Positions 43,501 through 51,867 of a stretch of DNA of 64,000 nucleotides are shown here, piece by piece. Source of the stretch: Martinezella hainanensis (GTDB lineage: Bacteria > Pseudomonadota > Alphaproteobacteria > Rhizobiales > Rhizobiaceae); contig NZ_FMAC01000001.1 in NCBI RefSeq assembly GCF_900094555.1, positions 310,001 to 374,000 on the forward strand, in the 5' to 3' direction. Each line of letters opens with the position of its first letter. Position 1 is the first letter of the stretch. A program made the position numbers and the translations under genes. Below the pieces are notes generated by a model, which saw only the letters and a list, made by a program, of their open reading frames with translations, searched no databases and was not told the DNA's origin.

Positions 43501-43659
43501 TTCGCGCACCTCGACGCCGAAATAGGCGGCAAGACCGGCAACGACCAGAAGCGTGTTGAAGACCAGCGCAAGGATCGGCCGGCGAACGAAAAGCGCGGTA
43601 AAGGATTGCTTGGCCGCAGCCGAGCCGGCATCCACCGTATCATCGCCATCGGTCATCAT
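40504..43659 (-). CDS. RND efflux transporter, inner-membrane permease (AcrB/MdtB-like)
   Basis: 1051 residues, full HAE-RND length. Twelve transmembrane helices are expected; seen: the first helix with VRRPILALVFNTLLVVAG, two periplasmic domains, and the proton-relay Asp pair in ATGLVVDDAIVVLENIVRR. The repeat half has TVPLGLACAVFALVITGSSLNIYSQIGLVLLVGVMAKNGILIVEFANQLRD. It forms a tripartite pump with the adaptor encoded just upstream (4-base overlap) and an outer-membrane factor that must be encoded elsewhere, because no tolC-like gene is in the window. Drug specificity unknown. Confidence 0.95.
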   Translation of the reverse strand: MMTDGDDTVDAGSAAAKQSFTALFVRRPILALVFNTLLVVAGLAAYFGVEVRELPDVDRPVVTVRTVFDGASPQTVDQELTKIIEGAVARVSGLKSVSSSSSFGQSRVTLEFSDATDLSVAANDVRDAIGRIAEQLPDQADAPQIVKADSDSQPIMRLAVTSTMLTMDDLTQLVDKEIRDRLAAVEGVADVELYGDQEKIFRIDVDQAALAGRGLTIGDLTTALATAALDVPAGSLKSARQDIVVRATAALQTPEDFSRLIIRDRVRLSDVATVTLGPRDGTTALRSNGVQGVGLGIIRQAQSNTLNISEGVKAVVAQLSKSLPEGTRIAITSDDAVFIQGAIHEVVLALVLSALIVTVVIYLFLRDWRATLIPVVTMPVALIGTLAALYMVGFSVNILTLLAIVLATGLVVDDAIVVLENIVRRRAEKIGPRAAAVLGTREVFFAVIATTATLAAVFIPLSFLPGQVGGLFREFGFVLAFSVGLSSVVALTLCPMLASRMLTKEMREEHGALGRFGELFSSVYRRTLRACLNTPFVVIVFCVMFAVAAVFAFINVRSELTPNEDRAMVMLRLTTPQGAGLDYTKDQLQRVEERLQPLMKSGDIRNIYAISGMNSQKNSGFMVLTLAPWSERHRTQQDIVSDINRATAGVPALRGNVIQANSLRIRGAGSGVQMALIGNNHEALTEAALKLVQELDKTGQFDTPRLNNEPTQAQVSVTIDRERASDLGVDITGLSVALQSLLEGRSVVDVFVAGESYPVLLTSTMRPIDDPTDLENVFLKTGDGKIVPMSVIASLKENAVAPQLTREQQLASVAITAGLKNGMSLGQAVEEVTRIATPLLPPGSRLMPLAEAATLEENSSGMMLTFGFAIVIIFLVLAAQFESVLSSVIIMSTVPLGLACAVFALVITGSSLNIYSQIGLVLLVGVMAKNGILIVEFANQLRDKGEGVREAIEKACALRLRPVMMTMIATILGGVPLVFAEGAGAEARVALGWVIVGGLGFATLVTLYITPVAYLLIARFAKPQTHEERRLHDEMSDAALRAKLTSLRAAE

Positions 43660-44822
43660 TGGGTGATGACCTCACTGGCCTGAGCGACATCGCGGGCAAA
43701 GCGAACCTCCCCGCCTTCGGTCACGCGCTGCAATCCCTCGACGACGATGAGGTCACCATTGTGAAGATCGCCTCTGACAAGAACGGCATCCGGATTGCGC
43801 TGCACGATGCTGACGCGCACCTTTGAGGACTTGCTGTCAATGACACGCCAGACATGCGCGCCCGCACCATCCCACTGCACGGCGAGCGGATCGACGGAGG
43901 GGTAGGCTTCGCCGGCAAAGCGCATCCCGACATTGAAGGACATGCCGGCGCGCAATTCATCGGAGGCATTGTCGATGCGGGCGCGTACGCGCAAGGTCCG
44001 GCTCGCACCATCGACGCGGTTGTCGACCGCCTCGACGGCGCCTGTGAATGCTCGTCCCGGCAACGCCACCGAGGTTGCCTCCACCGGCTGATCCACCTTG
44101 ACAGTGTTGGCGAAGCGTTCCGGCACCCAGTAATCCACCAGGATTTCCGAACGGTCGTCCAGCATGACGATGTTGGTCGCCGTCGTCACGTTGTCGCCGA
44201 CGACGACAGGCACGATGCCGACGATCCCGTCGATCGGCGCGACGACATCGCGGCGCTTCAACGCCAGTTCTGCCGATTGCAGCGCCAGCTTTGCGCCCTG
44301 CTCCACGATCTCGGCATCGAACACGTCCATGCGGGAGACGGTGGATTTGATATTGCGATAGAGTTGGGATTTCTCGACAGCGCTCTTCAGCGCCACTTCC
44401 GCCTGGCCGCGCGCGATGATCTGCTCGTCATCGTCGAGACGCGCCAGCACCTGCCCTTGGCTGACCCTGTCGCCGGACTTGATGAGAATTTCGCGGATCG
44501 TACCCGCCGCCTGCGGCATGACGACGACAGAACGGATGGCATCACCGGTGCCGATAGCGCTCAGACGGTCATTGACGACGCCGCTGACCACAGGTTCCGT
44601 CACGACAAGCGGTATGTTCTGACCGCGCCGTCCGCCGGAGCTCGCCTTCGTCTCTGCCTTTCCGTCGGCCGCGCCATCGCGTGGTGCGATCCACGCGACG
44701 ATCGTCTCGGGAACGCCGACCCTCTGTAGCAAGCCCGCCGCACTCGGCACGAAGGCCACGACAGCGGCAATGCCGGCTGCCAACAAGAAAAAAGACAAGG
44801 AAAGCTGCTTCCAGGCGGTCAT
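43656..44822 (-). CDS. RND efflux periplasmic adaptor (membrane fusion protein)
   Basis: 388 residues. An N-terminal signal/anchor helix is followed by a lipoyl-like half (VVVMPQAAGTIREILIKSGDRVSQGQVLARLDDD), a helical hairpin (ALKSAVEKSQLYRN..LALQSAELALKRRD), the second lipoyl half (VVAPIDGIVGIVPVVVGDNV) and a beta-barrel with LPGRAFTGAVEAVDNRVDGASRTLRVRA. It links the RND permease to an outer-membrane channel. It is the first gene of the pair. No local regulator gene is adjacent. Confidence 0.94.
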   Translation of the reverse strand: MTAWKQLSLSFFLLAAGIAAVVAFVPSAAGLLQRVGVPETIVAWIAPRDGAADGKAETKASSGGRRGQNIPLVVTEPVVSGVVNDRLSAIGTGDAIRSVVVMPQAAGTIREILIKSGDRVSQGQVLARLDDDEQIIARGQAEVALKSAVEKSQLYRNIKSTVSRMDVFDAEIVEQGAKLALQSAELALKRRDVVAPIDGIVGIVPVVVGDNVTTATNIVMLDDRSEILVDYWVPERFANTVKVDQPVEATSVALPGRAFTGAVEAVDNRVDGASRTLRVRARIDNASDELRAGMSFNVGMRFAGEAYPSVDPLAVQWDGAGAHVWRVIDSKSSKVRVSIVQRNPDAVLVRGDLHNGDLIVVEGLQRVTEGGEVRFARDVAQASEVITQ

Positions 44823-45185
44823 GCACGTCTCCGGCTCGTTGTGTCAGAGGCGATGAAATCGCGTCGTTGGTTTTCTGTATGGCCCTCTTCACCCAGCGCA
44901 CTTACCAGGGCCAAAAATCGGATCAGGTGGCTCTATAACGCAAGATTGTGCCCGATTTGCTGCAATATCGTGTTTTTGTACATATGCGGCAAGTTTCGCC
45001 ACAGATTATGACAAAGTTGTAATCTTGGCATGGACAACGAGACGTTTTACCGGCGTATTGACTGATCGGTCCCGATGCAAAAAATAGCCTTATGGCGAGC
45101 ATAAATCTCTGCAAATGTGCACTTTTTGTTCTAGTTTCGGGCCGTTTCTTTTGCCTTTCGGGGTAGAATCATTACATTGGGCGGC
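44823..45185. other. Long intergenic region between divergent efflux and uvrD genes
   Basis: 363 bases, AT-richer than its surroundings, containing the promoters of the divergent RND operon and uvrD. No gene, clear operator or SOS box (GTTC-N7-GTTC) was seen. A TAGAAT near 45164 could be the uvrD -10 element. Confidence 0.5.
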
Positions 45186-47651
45186 ATGACCATTGGACAT
45201 GACGATATTCCCTTCTTTGACGAGGAGCCGGAGCACACGGCACCGCGCCGTTCTGCGCCGGCTTCCGGCAGCATTGGCGGCGGTATCGCGGCCCGCGCCA
45301 TGGCAGCACGCGACAGCGGCCGCCGACCCGACTATCTCTCCGGCCTCAATGCCGAGCAGGCCGAAGCCGTGGAAACGCTCGATGGCCCCGTTCTCGTGCT
45401 TGCGGGCGCCGGCACCGGCAAGACGCGTGTGCTGACCACCCGCATCGCCCATATCCTCTCCACCAACCGCGCCTTCCCCAGCCAGATCCTCGCCGTGACC
45501 TTCACCAACAAGGCGGCCCGCGAGATGAAGGAACGCATCGCACTGCTCGTCGGCGGTGCAGTCGAAGGCATGCCCTGGCTCGGCACCTTTCACTCGATCG
45601 GCGTCAAGCTGCTGCGCCGCCATGCCGAGCTGGTCGGCCTCACCTCCAGCTTCACCATTCTCGATACCGATGATGTCATCCGTCTGATCAAGCAGCTGAT
45701 CCAAGCGGAAGGGCTCGACGACAAGCGCTGGCCGGCCAAGCAGTTTGCCGGCATGATCGATACCTGGAAGAACAAGGGCCTCAGCCCCGCCGATATTCCC
45801 GAAGGCGATGCTCGCGCCTTTGCCAACGGAAAGGGCCGCGAGCTCTATGCCGCCTATCAGAACCGCCTGAAGACGCTGAACGCCTGCGACTTCGGCGATC
45901 TCCTGCTGCATCCGATCAATATGTTCCGGCAGAATCCGGATATCCTCAAGGATTACCACCAGCGCTTCCGCTATATCCTGGTCGACGAGTATCAGGACAC
46001 CAATACGGCGCAATATATGTGGCTGCGCCTGCTGGCCCAGCGGCAGAAGGGCGAGCCGCAGAACGTCTGCTGTGTCGGCGACGACGACCAGTCGATCTAT
46101 GGCTGGCGCGGTGCCGAAGTGGACAACATCCTGCGTTTCGAGAAGGATTTTCCCGGCGCCAAGGTCATCAAGCTCGAGCGCAACTATCGCTCCACCGAGC
46201 ACATTCTTGGAGCCGCCGCGCATCTGATCGCCCATAATGAGGGCCGGCTCGGCAAGACGCTGTTCACCGATCGCTCCGACCCCGACGACATCAAGGTGCA
46301 GGTGCACGCCTCCTGGGATTCCGAGGAGGAAGCCCGTGCGATCGGCGAAGAGATCGAGCAGCTGCAGCGCAACAAGCACAATCTCAACGACATTTCGATC
46401 CTCGTGCGCGCCTCTTTCCAGATGCGCGAATTCGAAGACCGCTTCGTCACGCTCGGCCTGAACTATCGCGTCGTCGGCGGCCCGCGCTTCTACGAGCGCC
46501 TCGAAATCCGCGACGCCATGGCCTATTTCCGCCTCGTCTGTCAGCCGGCCGATGATCTCGCCTTCGAGCGCATCATCAACACGCCGAAGCGCGGCCTGGG
46601 CGACACCACGGTGCGCGCCCTGCACGATTACGCCCGTGTGCGCGATATCCCGATGCTGGCGGCAGCGGCCGATATCATCGAAACGGACGAGATGAAGCCG
46701 AAGGCGCGCAAGGCGCTGTTCGACGTCGTGCAATCCTTCCGCCGCTGGCAGGGTCTGCTCGAAAACACGCCGCATACCGAGCTTGCCGAGCAGATCCTCG
46801 AAGAGTCCGGCTATACGGATATGTGGAAGAACGACAAATCGGCGGAAGCACCGGGACGCCTGGAAAACCTGAAAGAGCTCATTCGCTCCATGGATAGTTT
46901 CGAATCCATGCGTGGCTTCCTCGAGCATGTCGCCCTCGTCATGGATGCCGAGCAGAACGAAAATCTCGACGCCGTCTCCATCATGACGCTGCATTCAGCC
47001 AAGGGCCTTGAATTCGACACGGTATTCCTGCCCGGCTGGGAGGAAGGCTTGTTTCCGCACCAGCGTGCGCTCGACGAAAGCGGCCGTGCCGGCCTCGAGG
47101 AAGAGCGCCGCCTCGCCTATGTTGGCATCACCCGCGCCAAGCGCCGCTGCCACATCTGGTTCGTCTCCAACCGCCGCATCCATGGCCTCTGGCAATCGAC
47201 CATCCCCTCCCGCTTCCTTGACGAGCTGCCGGAAACGCATGTGCAGGTCGCCGAAGTCGAGCAATCCTATGGCGGGTATGGCCGCGGCGGCTACGGCCAG
47301 TCACGCTTCGACAAGGCCGATCCCTTCGCCAACACCTATTCGACACCCGGCTGGAAACGCGCACAGGCCAACCGCAACGACGCGACGCGCGACAACTGGG
47401 GCAGCCGCTCCGGCCACGCCGTCGAACGCATCGGCTACGGCGAAAGCGGCCCGAAAGTGCGCACCATCGACGGCGAACTGGTGGCCAAATCCACCTCCGC
47501 CGAACCCTCCAAATTCGCCATCGGCGACCGCGTCTTCCACATCAAGTTCGGCAACGGCAACGTCTCGGAGATCGAGGGCAACAAGCTGACCATCGAATTC
47601 GACCGCGCCGGACAGAAGCGCGTACTGGACGGGTTTGTGGAGAGGGTTTGA
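45186..47651 (+). CDS. uvrD: UvrD/PcrA-type ATP-dependent DNA helicase
   Basis: 821 residues from ATG 45186. A superfamily 1A 3'-5' helicase. After a ~48-residue N-terminal extension rich in Ala/Gly/Pro come the Q motif LSGLNAEQAEAVET, Walker A AGAGTGKT (73-80), motif Ia AVTFTNKAAREMKER, the DEYQDTN Walker B, the QSIYGWRGA motif III, motif V (SIMTLHSAKGLEFDTVFLPGWEEGLFP), and motif VI YVGITRAKRR. A Tudor-like C-terminal domain (VFHIKFGNGNVSEIEGNKLTIEF) matches PcrA/UvrD. It acts in nucleotide excision repair, mismatch repair and replication conflict resolution. Confidence 0.95.
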   Translation: MTIGHDDIPFFDEEPEHTAPRRSAPASGSIGGGIAARAMAARDSGRRPDYLSGLNAEQAEAVETLDGPVLVLAGAGTGKTRVLTTRIAHILSTNRAFPSQILAVTFTNKAAREMKERIALLVGGAVEGMPWLGTFHSIGVKLLRRHAELVGLTSSFTILDTDDVIRLIKQLIQAEGLDDKRWPAKQFAGMIDTWKNKGLSPADIPEGDARAFANGKGRELYAAYQNRLKTLNACDFGDLLLHPINMFRQNPDILKDYHQRFRYILVDEYQDTNTAQYMWLRLLAQRQKGEPQNVCCVGDDDQSIYGWRGAEVDNILRFEKDFPGAKVIKLERNYRSTEHILGAAAHLIAHNEGRLGKTLFTDRSDPDDIKVQVHASWDSEEEARAIGEEIEQLQRNKHNLNDISILVRASFQMREFEDRFVTLGLNYRVVGGPRFYERLEIRDAMAYFRLVCQPADDLAFERIINTPKRGLGDTTVRALHDYARVRDIPMLAAAADIIETDEMKPKARKALFDVVQSFRRWQGLLENTPHTELAEQILEESGYTDMWKNDKSAEAPGRLENLKELIRSMDSFESMRGFLEHVALVMDAEQNENLDAVSIMTLHSAKGLEFDTVFLPGWEEGLFPHQRALDESGRAGLEEERRLAYVGITRAKRRCHIWFVSNRRIHGLWQSTIPSRFLDELPETHVQVAEVEQSYGGYGRGGYGQSRFDKADPFANTYSTPGWKRAQANRNDATRDNWGSRSGHAVERIGYGESGPKVRTIDGELVAKSTSAEPSKFAIGDRVFHIKFGNGNVSEIEGNKLTIEFDRAGQKRVLDGFVERV

Positions 47652-48722
47652 TTAGGAACCGACGTACGATTGAATGACAGCTTGAATTAGCGCTTTGGCT
47701 TTAAAGATATCCGTAGTCTGCGCTATGTCGAATCGAGACCCAGCTTTTTCCGCATCGAAAATCGTTAGAAACTTGGTCTTCGAGTTAAAGTGCAATCTAA
47801 CAATTGGCTTACGGTTGTTGTCATCGAAGTTGATGCCGCAATAAGATTTTTGATCGCGCATGACAATTCGAGAAACATCTGCGAGCTCCGCTCCGATAGC
47901 TCGCACAATATTGAATCCGTCGATCTCTTCTTGTGTGGTTTCAATCCCGTCTCCATCGTCGTTTATCTGAGTGACGGAATCTACGTCCTTAATCGTCGGT
48001 ATATTCACATTCTCATTGAATGCGGCGCTCAATTTCTTCTGGATTTTTTGACGAACGAGATCATCAAATGCGCGTTTGATTATCGGTTTGAACTCCGCGA
48101 CGACGGCTGCAGTAAGCTTGCCATCATGTATTTCTTTAGAAATGAGTCGAACGAATTCATCATCGGGATCATTAAATTGCGCCTCTATGCAATTAATGGT
48201 TGCTTTCATTCGCTTCAAAGTGCTGGCTGAGCTCTTGATATCTTCAATCGAAAATTTTTCTTTGTGAAACTTTTCAAGCTCCTTCAGATCGTTATCGTCA
48301 TAATCAAAAAGATCGAATTTAAAAAATGGATTGCTATCAAGCTTATTGGGTGCATCAAGGTCGGTGAAAAACCAGATCTGTATACCGTTTGTAAGAATTG
48401 CAATTGAGCAATCTGTGGTCGAAAAATATCGGTAAAGTTGGCTGTATTGGGCCTGCGAGAGATTCGCGCTGACAGCTTTTGCTTCTAGAATAAACTCAAT
48501 TCGGTCATTTATCTTTACTGCGTAGTCGACCTTTTCTCCCTTTTTCAAGCCAACGTCAGCTATAAATTCTGGGACAATTTGCGTTGGATCAAAAACATCG
48601 AAACCAAGCGTGCGCAAAAATGGCATCACAAGCGCGTTCTTTGTCGCCTCTTCAGTAAGAGCAATATTTTGCGCAGCAATTGCGCGCTTCGATAGTTCAG
48701 CAACTTGTTCCTTGAACGACAT
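47652..48722 (-). CDS. Stand-alone type I restriction enzyme R-like (HSDR_N) nuclease-fold protein
   Basis: 356 residues from the ATG at 48720-48722. The N-terminal half matches HsdR N-terminal domains: TEEATKNALVMPFLRTLGFDVFDPTQIVPEF, then KVDYAVKINDRIEFILEAK, giving a PD-(D/E)XK site with Asp66, Glu80 and Lys82. YSQLYRYF..DCSIAILTNGIQIWFFTD follows, also typical. The C-terminal half (~150-356) has no recognised domain and no helicase motif. No methylase or specificity subunit is adjacent. The gene is markedly AT-richer than both neighbours, so it is probably acquired. A defence function is possible, not shown. Confidence 0.85.
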   Translation of the reverse strand: MSFKEQVAELSKRAIAAQNIALTEEATKNALVMPFLRTLGFDVFDPTQIVPEFIADVGLKKGEKVDYAVKINDRIEFILEAKAVSANLSQAQYSQLYRYFSTTDCSIAILTNGIQIWFFTDLDAPNKLDSNPFFKFDLFDYDDNDLKELEKFHKEKFSIEDIKSSASTLKRMKATINCIEAQFNDPDDEFVRLISKEIHDGKLTAAVVAEFKPIIKRAFDDLVRQKIQKKLSAAFNENVNIPTIKDVDSVTQINDDGDGIETTQEEIDGFNIVRAIGAELADVSRIVMRDQKSYCGINFDDNNRKPIVRLHFNSKTKFLTIFDAEKAGSRFDIAQTTDIFKAKALIQAVIQSYVGS

Positions 48723-48930
48723 AATTAGCCCCCAAATCGATCTCCAAGCAAACAATATTATATTCGTCGCCGGATGCAATCGATGCGAGTGCATATTTTT
48801 GATTGAGTTTAGCTTTTCCGACTCGCGTCAACCGGAGAGCTAATACACATGAAAGTTCCCGGAAACGCTGGTATCGCCAATGGAAGGTCGAGCTGATCGA
48901 AAAAACAAATCCCGATTGGCGGGATTTATA

Positions 48931-49281
48931 CTAGGAGCTCTGGTGAAGCTCCTCGCTCATCCGCACATCCCGGTCCTTCAGCCACAGTCCAAATTCCTTG
49001 ACCACGGCTACCACCTTCTCCAGCCGGGTCCCATCCTCCGTCAGCGAATATTCGACCTTCACCGGAACAGTCGGATAGACCGTGCGCCGGATAAGGCCTG
49101 CCTCCTCCAGCGCCCGCAGATCGAGCGTCAGCATTCTCTGCGAGATGCCGGGCATCAGCCGCCGCAATTCGTTGAAGCGCTGGGGGCCATCGACCAGGTA
49201 GGAGACGATCAGCAGCCGCCAGCGACCTCCCAGCAAATGCATCGCTTCCTCGACGGAGCAGCCAGTCACGGTCTTTTTCAT
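48931..49281 (-). CDS. HxlR-family HTH transcriptional regulator
   Basis: 116 residues. The winged helix is clear: CSVEEAMHLLGGRWRLLIVSYLVDGPQRFNELRRLMPGISQRMLTLDLRALEEAGLIRRT, followed by the wing VYPTVPVKVEYSLTEDG. HxlR proteins usually control a divergent gene in response to electrophiles or aromatics. Here it diverges from a glutathione S-transferase gene across a 148-base gap containing an inverted ACCTAG/CTAGGT pair. Confidence 0.92.
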   Translation of the reverse strand: MKKTVTGCSVEEAMHLLGGRWRLLIVSYLVDGPQRFNELRRLMPGISQRMLTLDLRALEEAGLIRRTVYPTVPVKVEYSLTEDGTRLEKVVAVVKEFGLWLKDRDVRMSEELHQSS

Positions 49282-49318
49282 CGGGCATACCTCATACTCG
49301 AGGCGGTATAATTTTTGT

Positions 49319-49362
49319 ACCTAGATGTCAAACTTTTCCGTTCTTACGATTTTATACTAGGT
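49319..49362. promoter_or_regulatory. Candidate HxlR operator pair
   Basis: ACCTAG (49319-49324) and its reverse complement CTAGGT (49357-49362) flank 32 bases in the region between hxlR and gst. The spacing fits two dimer contacts on one face of the helix. Only symmetry and location support it. Confidence 0.3.
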
Positions 49363-49429
49363 GGATTACATGGTTCGGCAGCCAGCTTTCCAAGGGGAGC
49401 CGGCGTAAGAAACACCATGGAGATTCCTA

Positions 49430-50065
49430 GTGAAACTGTACTACATGCCCGCCAGCTGCTCGCTCTCGCCCCATATCGTCATCAACGAACTTGGTCTGGA
49501 CGTGGAACTGATCAAGGTCGACCACACCAGCCACAAGACAGAGACGGGGCTGGATTTCTATGGCGTCAATCCGAACGGCTATGTTCCCGTTCTCGAACTC
49601 GCAGACGGCAGCCGTCTGGGGGAAGGACCGGCCATCGTCCAGTATCTTGCGGATTTGAAACCCGAGGCCGGCTTGGCGCCTGCCGCCGGCACGATGGCGC
49701 GCTACAGGCTGCAGGAAATGCTCGGCTTCCTCTCGACGGAAATTCACAAGGGCTTCATCCCACTTCTCTATGCGCGGCTGGCGGGAAACTATGTCGACAC
49801 GGCAAGGCCGAAGCTTGAAAAGCGGTTTCAATGGGTCAATGCGCACCTCGCCGATCGCCCCTTCCTGATGGGGAAAAACTTCACGGTTGCCGACGCCTAT
49901 CTCTTTGCGCTGACGGGCTGGGGCCAGGCGCCGTGGCTCAAATCCTACTACAAGGCCGGCATTCATTTCGACGAATTGCATAATCTCGAAGCCTGGTATG
50001 CCCGCATGCGGCAACGCGACGCCGTCAGGAAATCCATTGCCGAAGAAGGACTGGCATTCGACTGA
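49430..50065 (+). CDS. Glutathione S-transferase
   Basis: 211 residues from a GTG at 49430 with GGAG nine bases upstream. The thioredoxin-like N-domain (MKLYYMPASCSLSPHIVINELGLDVELIKVD) is the bacterial beta-class pattern with Ser/Cys near position 10-11. The substrate-side cis-Pro is in NGYVPVLEL, and the glutathione gamma-glutamyl contact is in LGEGPAIVQYLAD. The C-terminal helices include FLMGKNFTVADAYLFALTGW. It conjugates glutathione to electrophiles, and its control by the divergent HxlR gene would fit induction by such compounds. Confidence 0.93.
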   Translation: MKLYYMPASCSLSPHIVINELGLDVELIKVDHTSHKTETGLDFYGVNPNGYVPVLELADGSRLGEGPAIVQYLADLKPEAGLAPAAGTMARYRLQEMLGFLSTEIHKGFIPLLYARLAGNYVDTARPKLEKRFQWVNAHLADRPFLMGKNFTVADAYLFALTGWGQAPWLKSYYKAGIHFDELHNLEAWYARMRQRDAVRKSIAEEGLAFD

Positions 50066-50198
50066 GCGCGGCAGCCTGTAATATAAAAGCCACCGCGAGG
50101 GACTGTCGGTCTCGCGGTGGCGCCATTTGATCTCGCTTTATTTTCGACGATGGAGGGTCATGTCGCCACAAAGGCTCTTGCGCACCCGCCGCTCCATT

Positions 50199-50936
50199 TC
50201 AGTTGCGCCCGCCGTTTGCCCTGATGATCTGACCGTTGACCCAACCACTCTGCGGGCCGGCCAAAAACGACACGATCTGCGCAATGTCTTCCGGCAGTCC
50301 GAGACGGCCGAGCGGAATGTCGTTTATCAGCCGCTGGATTAGCGCCTCGGATCGGCCCTTGAACAGCAAGTCGGTGGCGATCGGTCCCGGCGCGACGGCG
50401 TTGACCGTAACGCCGCGCGTGCCGAGTTCCTTGGCGAGTGTATGCGTCATCGCTTCCACCGCCGCCTTCGTCGCTGCATAGACTCCGTTGCCGGGGGAGT
50501 AGTGTCCGATGATGCTCGTGGAGAGATTGATGATGCGGCCGCCGTCGCGCATCCGCTTTGCACCCTCGCGCATTCCGTTAAAGGTGCCCGTGAGGTTGAC
50601 CGCGATCTGCTGCTGAAAATCCTCGTCCGAAACCTCGGCCAATGGCGAGAACTTGCTGACACCCGCATTGTTGACGAGCACGTCGACCCTCCCGAACTCG
50701 GCTTCGGCACGGTCGAACAATGCCGCCACGGCCGAAGCATCGGCGACATCTGCACGGACGGCAATCGCGCGGCCACCCGCCGCCTCGATACCAGCGACAA
50801 CATCCTCGGCCCCTCCCAAACTCGATGCGTAATTGACGATGATCCGAAAGCCATCGGCGGCAAGCTGCCTCGCAATGGCAGCCCCGATGCCCTTCGATGC
50901 GCCGGTGACGATTGCGGTTTTGATTTCGTCGGACAT
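50199..50936 (-). CDS. SDR family oxidoreductase (3-oxoacyl-ACP reductase-like)
   Basis: 245 residues from the ATG at 50934-50936. Classical SDR: cofactor motif TGASKGIG (11-18), NNAG block (VLVNNAGVSKFSPL), catalytic Ser in NLSTSIIGHYSPG, Tyr-x3-Lys in VYAATKAAVEAM, and PGPIATDL near the end. Arg-like residues after strand 2 (NYASSLGG) are consistent with NADPH. It is divergent from a TetR gene, which very likely regulates it. Substrate unknown. Confidence 0.93.
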   Translation of the reverse strand: MSDEIKTAIVTGASKGIGAAIARQLAADGFRIIVNYASSLGGAEDVVAGIEAAGGRAIAVRADVADASAVAALFDRAEAEFGRVDVLVNNAGVSKFSPLAEVSDEDFQQQIAVNLTGTFNGMREGAKRMRDGGRIINLSTSIIGHYSPGNGVYAATKAAVEAMTHTLAKELGTRGVTVNAVAPGPIATDLLFKGRSEALIQRLINDIPLGRLGLPEDIAQIVSFLAGPQSGWVNGQIIRANGGRN

Positions 50937-51066
50937 GTATTTTCTCCTTTGTTCTTCCTGCCCAACGTTGAGCAATGCACGCGCATGCGCTCTCGAACAC
51001 GCCGAGGGAACTCAATCCCGAGTATGGCTGGAACGCTTGTGTCGTTGGGTCGTGATCTGTAATATG

Positions 51067-51080
51067 AGCGATAATTCGCT
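51067..51080. promoter_or_regulatory. Candidate TetR operator
   Basis: Inverted repeat AGCGA-TAAT-TCGCT, 24 bases before the TetR start and within the intergenic region shared with the divergent SDR gene. Supported only by symmetry and position. Confidence 0.35.
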
Positions 51081-51104
51081 TTTTGCTACTCGCATTCCGG
51101 GATC

Positions 51105-51719
51105 ATGTCCGAGAACCCTCTGAAGAGCCGTCCCGCGCCGAGAAGAGCGCCGAAACAAGCCCGCTCGCTCGCGACCGTCGAAGCGATCGTGGAGGCTGCG
51201 GCTCGCATTTTGGAAGAGCGTGGCCATGAGGCCTTTTCCACCAACGCCGTCGCGGAGAAGGCCGGCGTCAGCGTCGGCTCGCTCTATCAATACTTTCCGC
51301 GCAAGGATGCGTTGATCGGCGCTTTGATCCTGCGCGAGACTTCCCGCCTCGTCGAAGAAGCGGAAATCGCCGCCGACAAGCCTACCGGCAATGAGGCCCT
51401 GTCGGCGCTGATCCTCCCCTGCGTCGAGCAACAACTTCGCCGGCGGGCACTAGCCCGCTTGCTCGATTTCGAGGAAGCGCGCCTGCCGCTCGATGCCGCC
51501 ACCGAAGCGGTGAAGAAGCGATTCTTCGAGCTTACGCGTGCGACACTGCTGCGATCGGATCTGCCGCCGCAGCCGGATATCGAGGTGGCAAGCCGCGATG
51601 TGGTCGCGATCATCAAGGGAATGGTCGATGCCGCCGGCGAACATGGCGATCAGGATAGAAATCAGCTGGCTCTGCGTGTGAAACGCGCCGTTCTTGGCTA
51701 TTTGCACAGCCTCGACTGA
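51105..51719 (+). CDS. TetR-family transcriptional regulator
   Basis: 204 residues. The N-terminal HTH is complete (RSLATVEAIVEAAARILEERGHEAFSTNAVAEKAGVSVGSLYQYFPRKDALIGAL). The all-helical C-terminal ligand domain has no recognised specificity but contains the FELTRAT helix and an Arg-rich loop. It is divergent from the SDR gene across 168 bases, so it probably represses that gene and itself until an unknown ligand binds. Confidence 0.93.
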   Translation: MSENPLKSRPAPRRAPKQARSLATVEAIVEAAARILEERGHEAFSTNAVAEKAGVSVGSLYQYFPRKDALIGALILRETSRLVEEAEIAADKPTGNEALSALILPCVEQQLRRRALARLLDFEEARLPLDAATEAVKKRFFELTRATLLRSDLPPQPDIEVASRDVVAIIKGMVDAAGEHGDQDRNQLALRVKRAVLGYLHSLD

Positions 51720-51850
51720 CGTCCGCAACCTGCAACAATCGGGTGTGCGGCCCGAAAGCCGAAAGGCATGGCTAGATACTCCGTCTTTGCAAGCGATTGC
51801 ATTGCAGCATTGCAGAATCTGCATCTCTAGCATGCTACCAATATGAGCCT

Positions 51851-51867
51851 AATCGATTATATCGATT
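51851..51867. promoter_or_regulatory. Palindromic operator candidate before the sugar transporter
   Basis: AATCGAT-TAT-ATCGATT, a perfect 7-bp inverted repeat with a 3-base centre, 134 bases upstream of the MFS transporter start. Its halves resemble LacI-family operator half-sites. No LacI gene is in the window. The 281-base gap (51720-52000) shows nothing else. Confidence 0.4.

Noticed and set aside
41899..43683. 594-residue plus-strand ORF antisense to the RND permease
   Set aside because: It is the shadow of a strongly coding minus-strand gene; the composition is Arg/Asp/His-rich and matches no family.
45120..45185. Possible SOS box upstream of uvrD
   Set aside because: Only one GTTC half-site (GTTCTAGTTTCGGGC); the alphaproteobacterial GTTC-N7-GTTC spacing is not met.
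45090..46994. 634-residue minus-strand ORF antisense to uvrD
   Set aside because: Shadow of the UvrD gene, low-complexity mixture of Gly/Leu/Glu without motifs.
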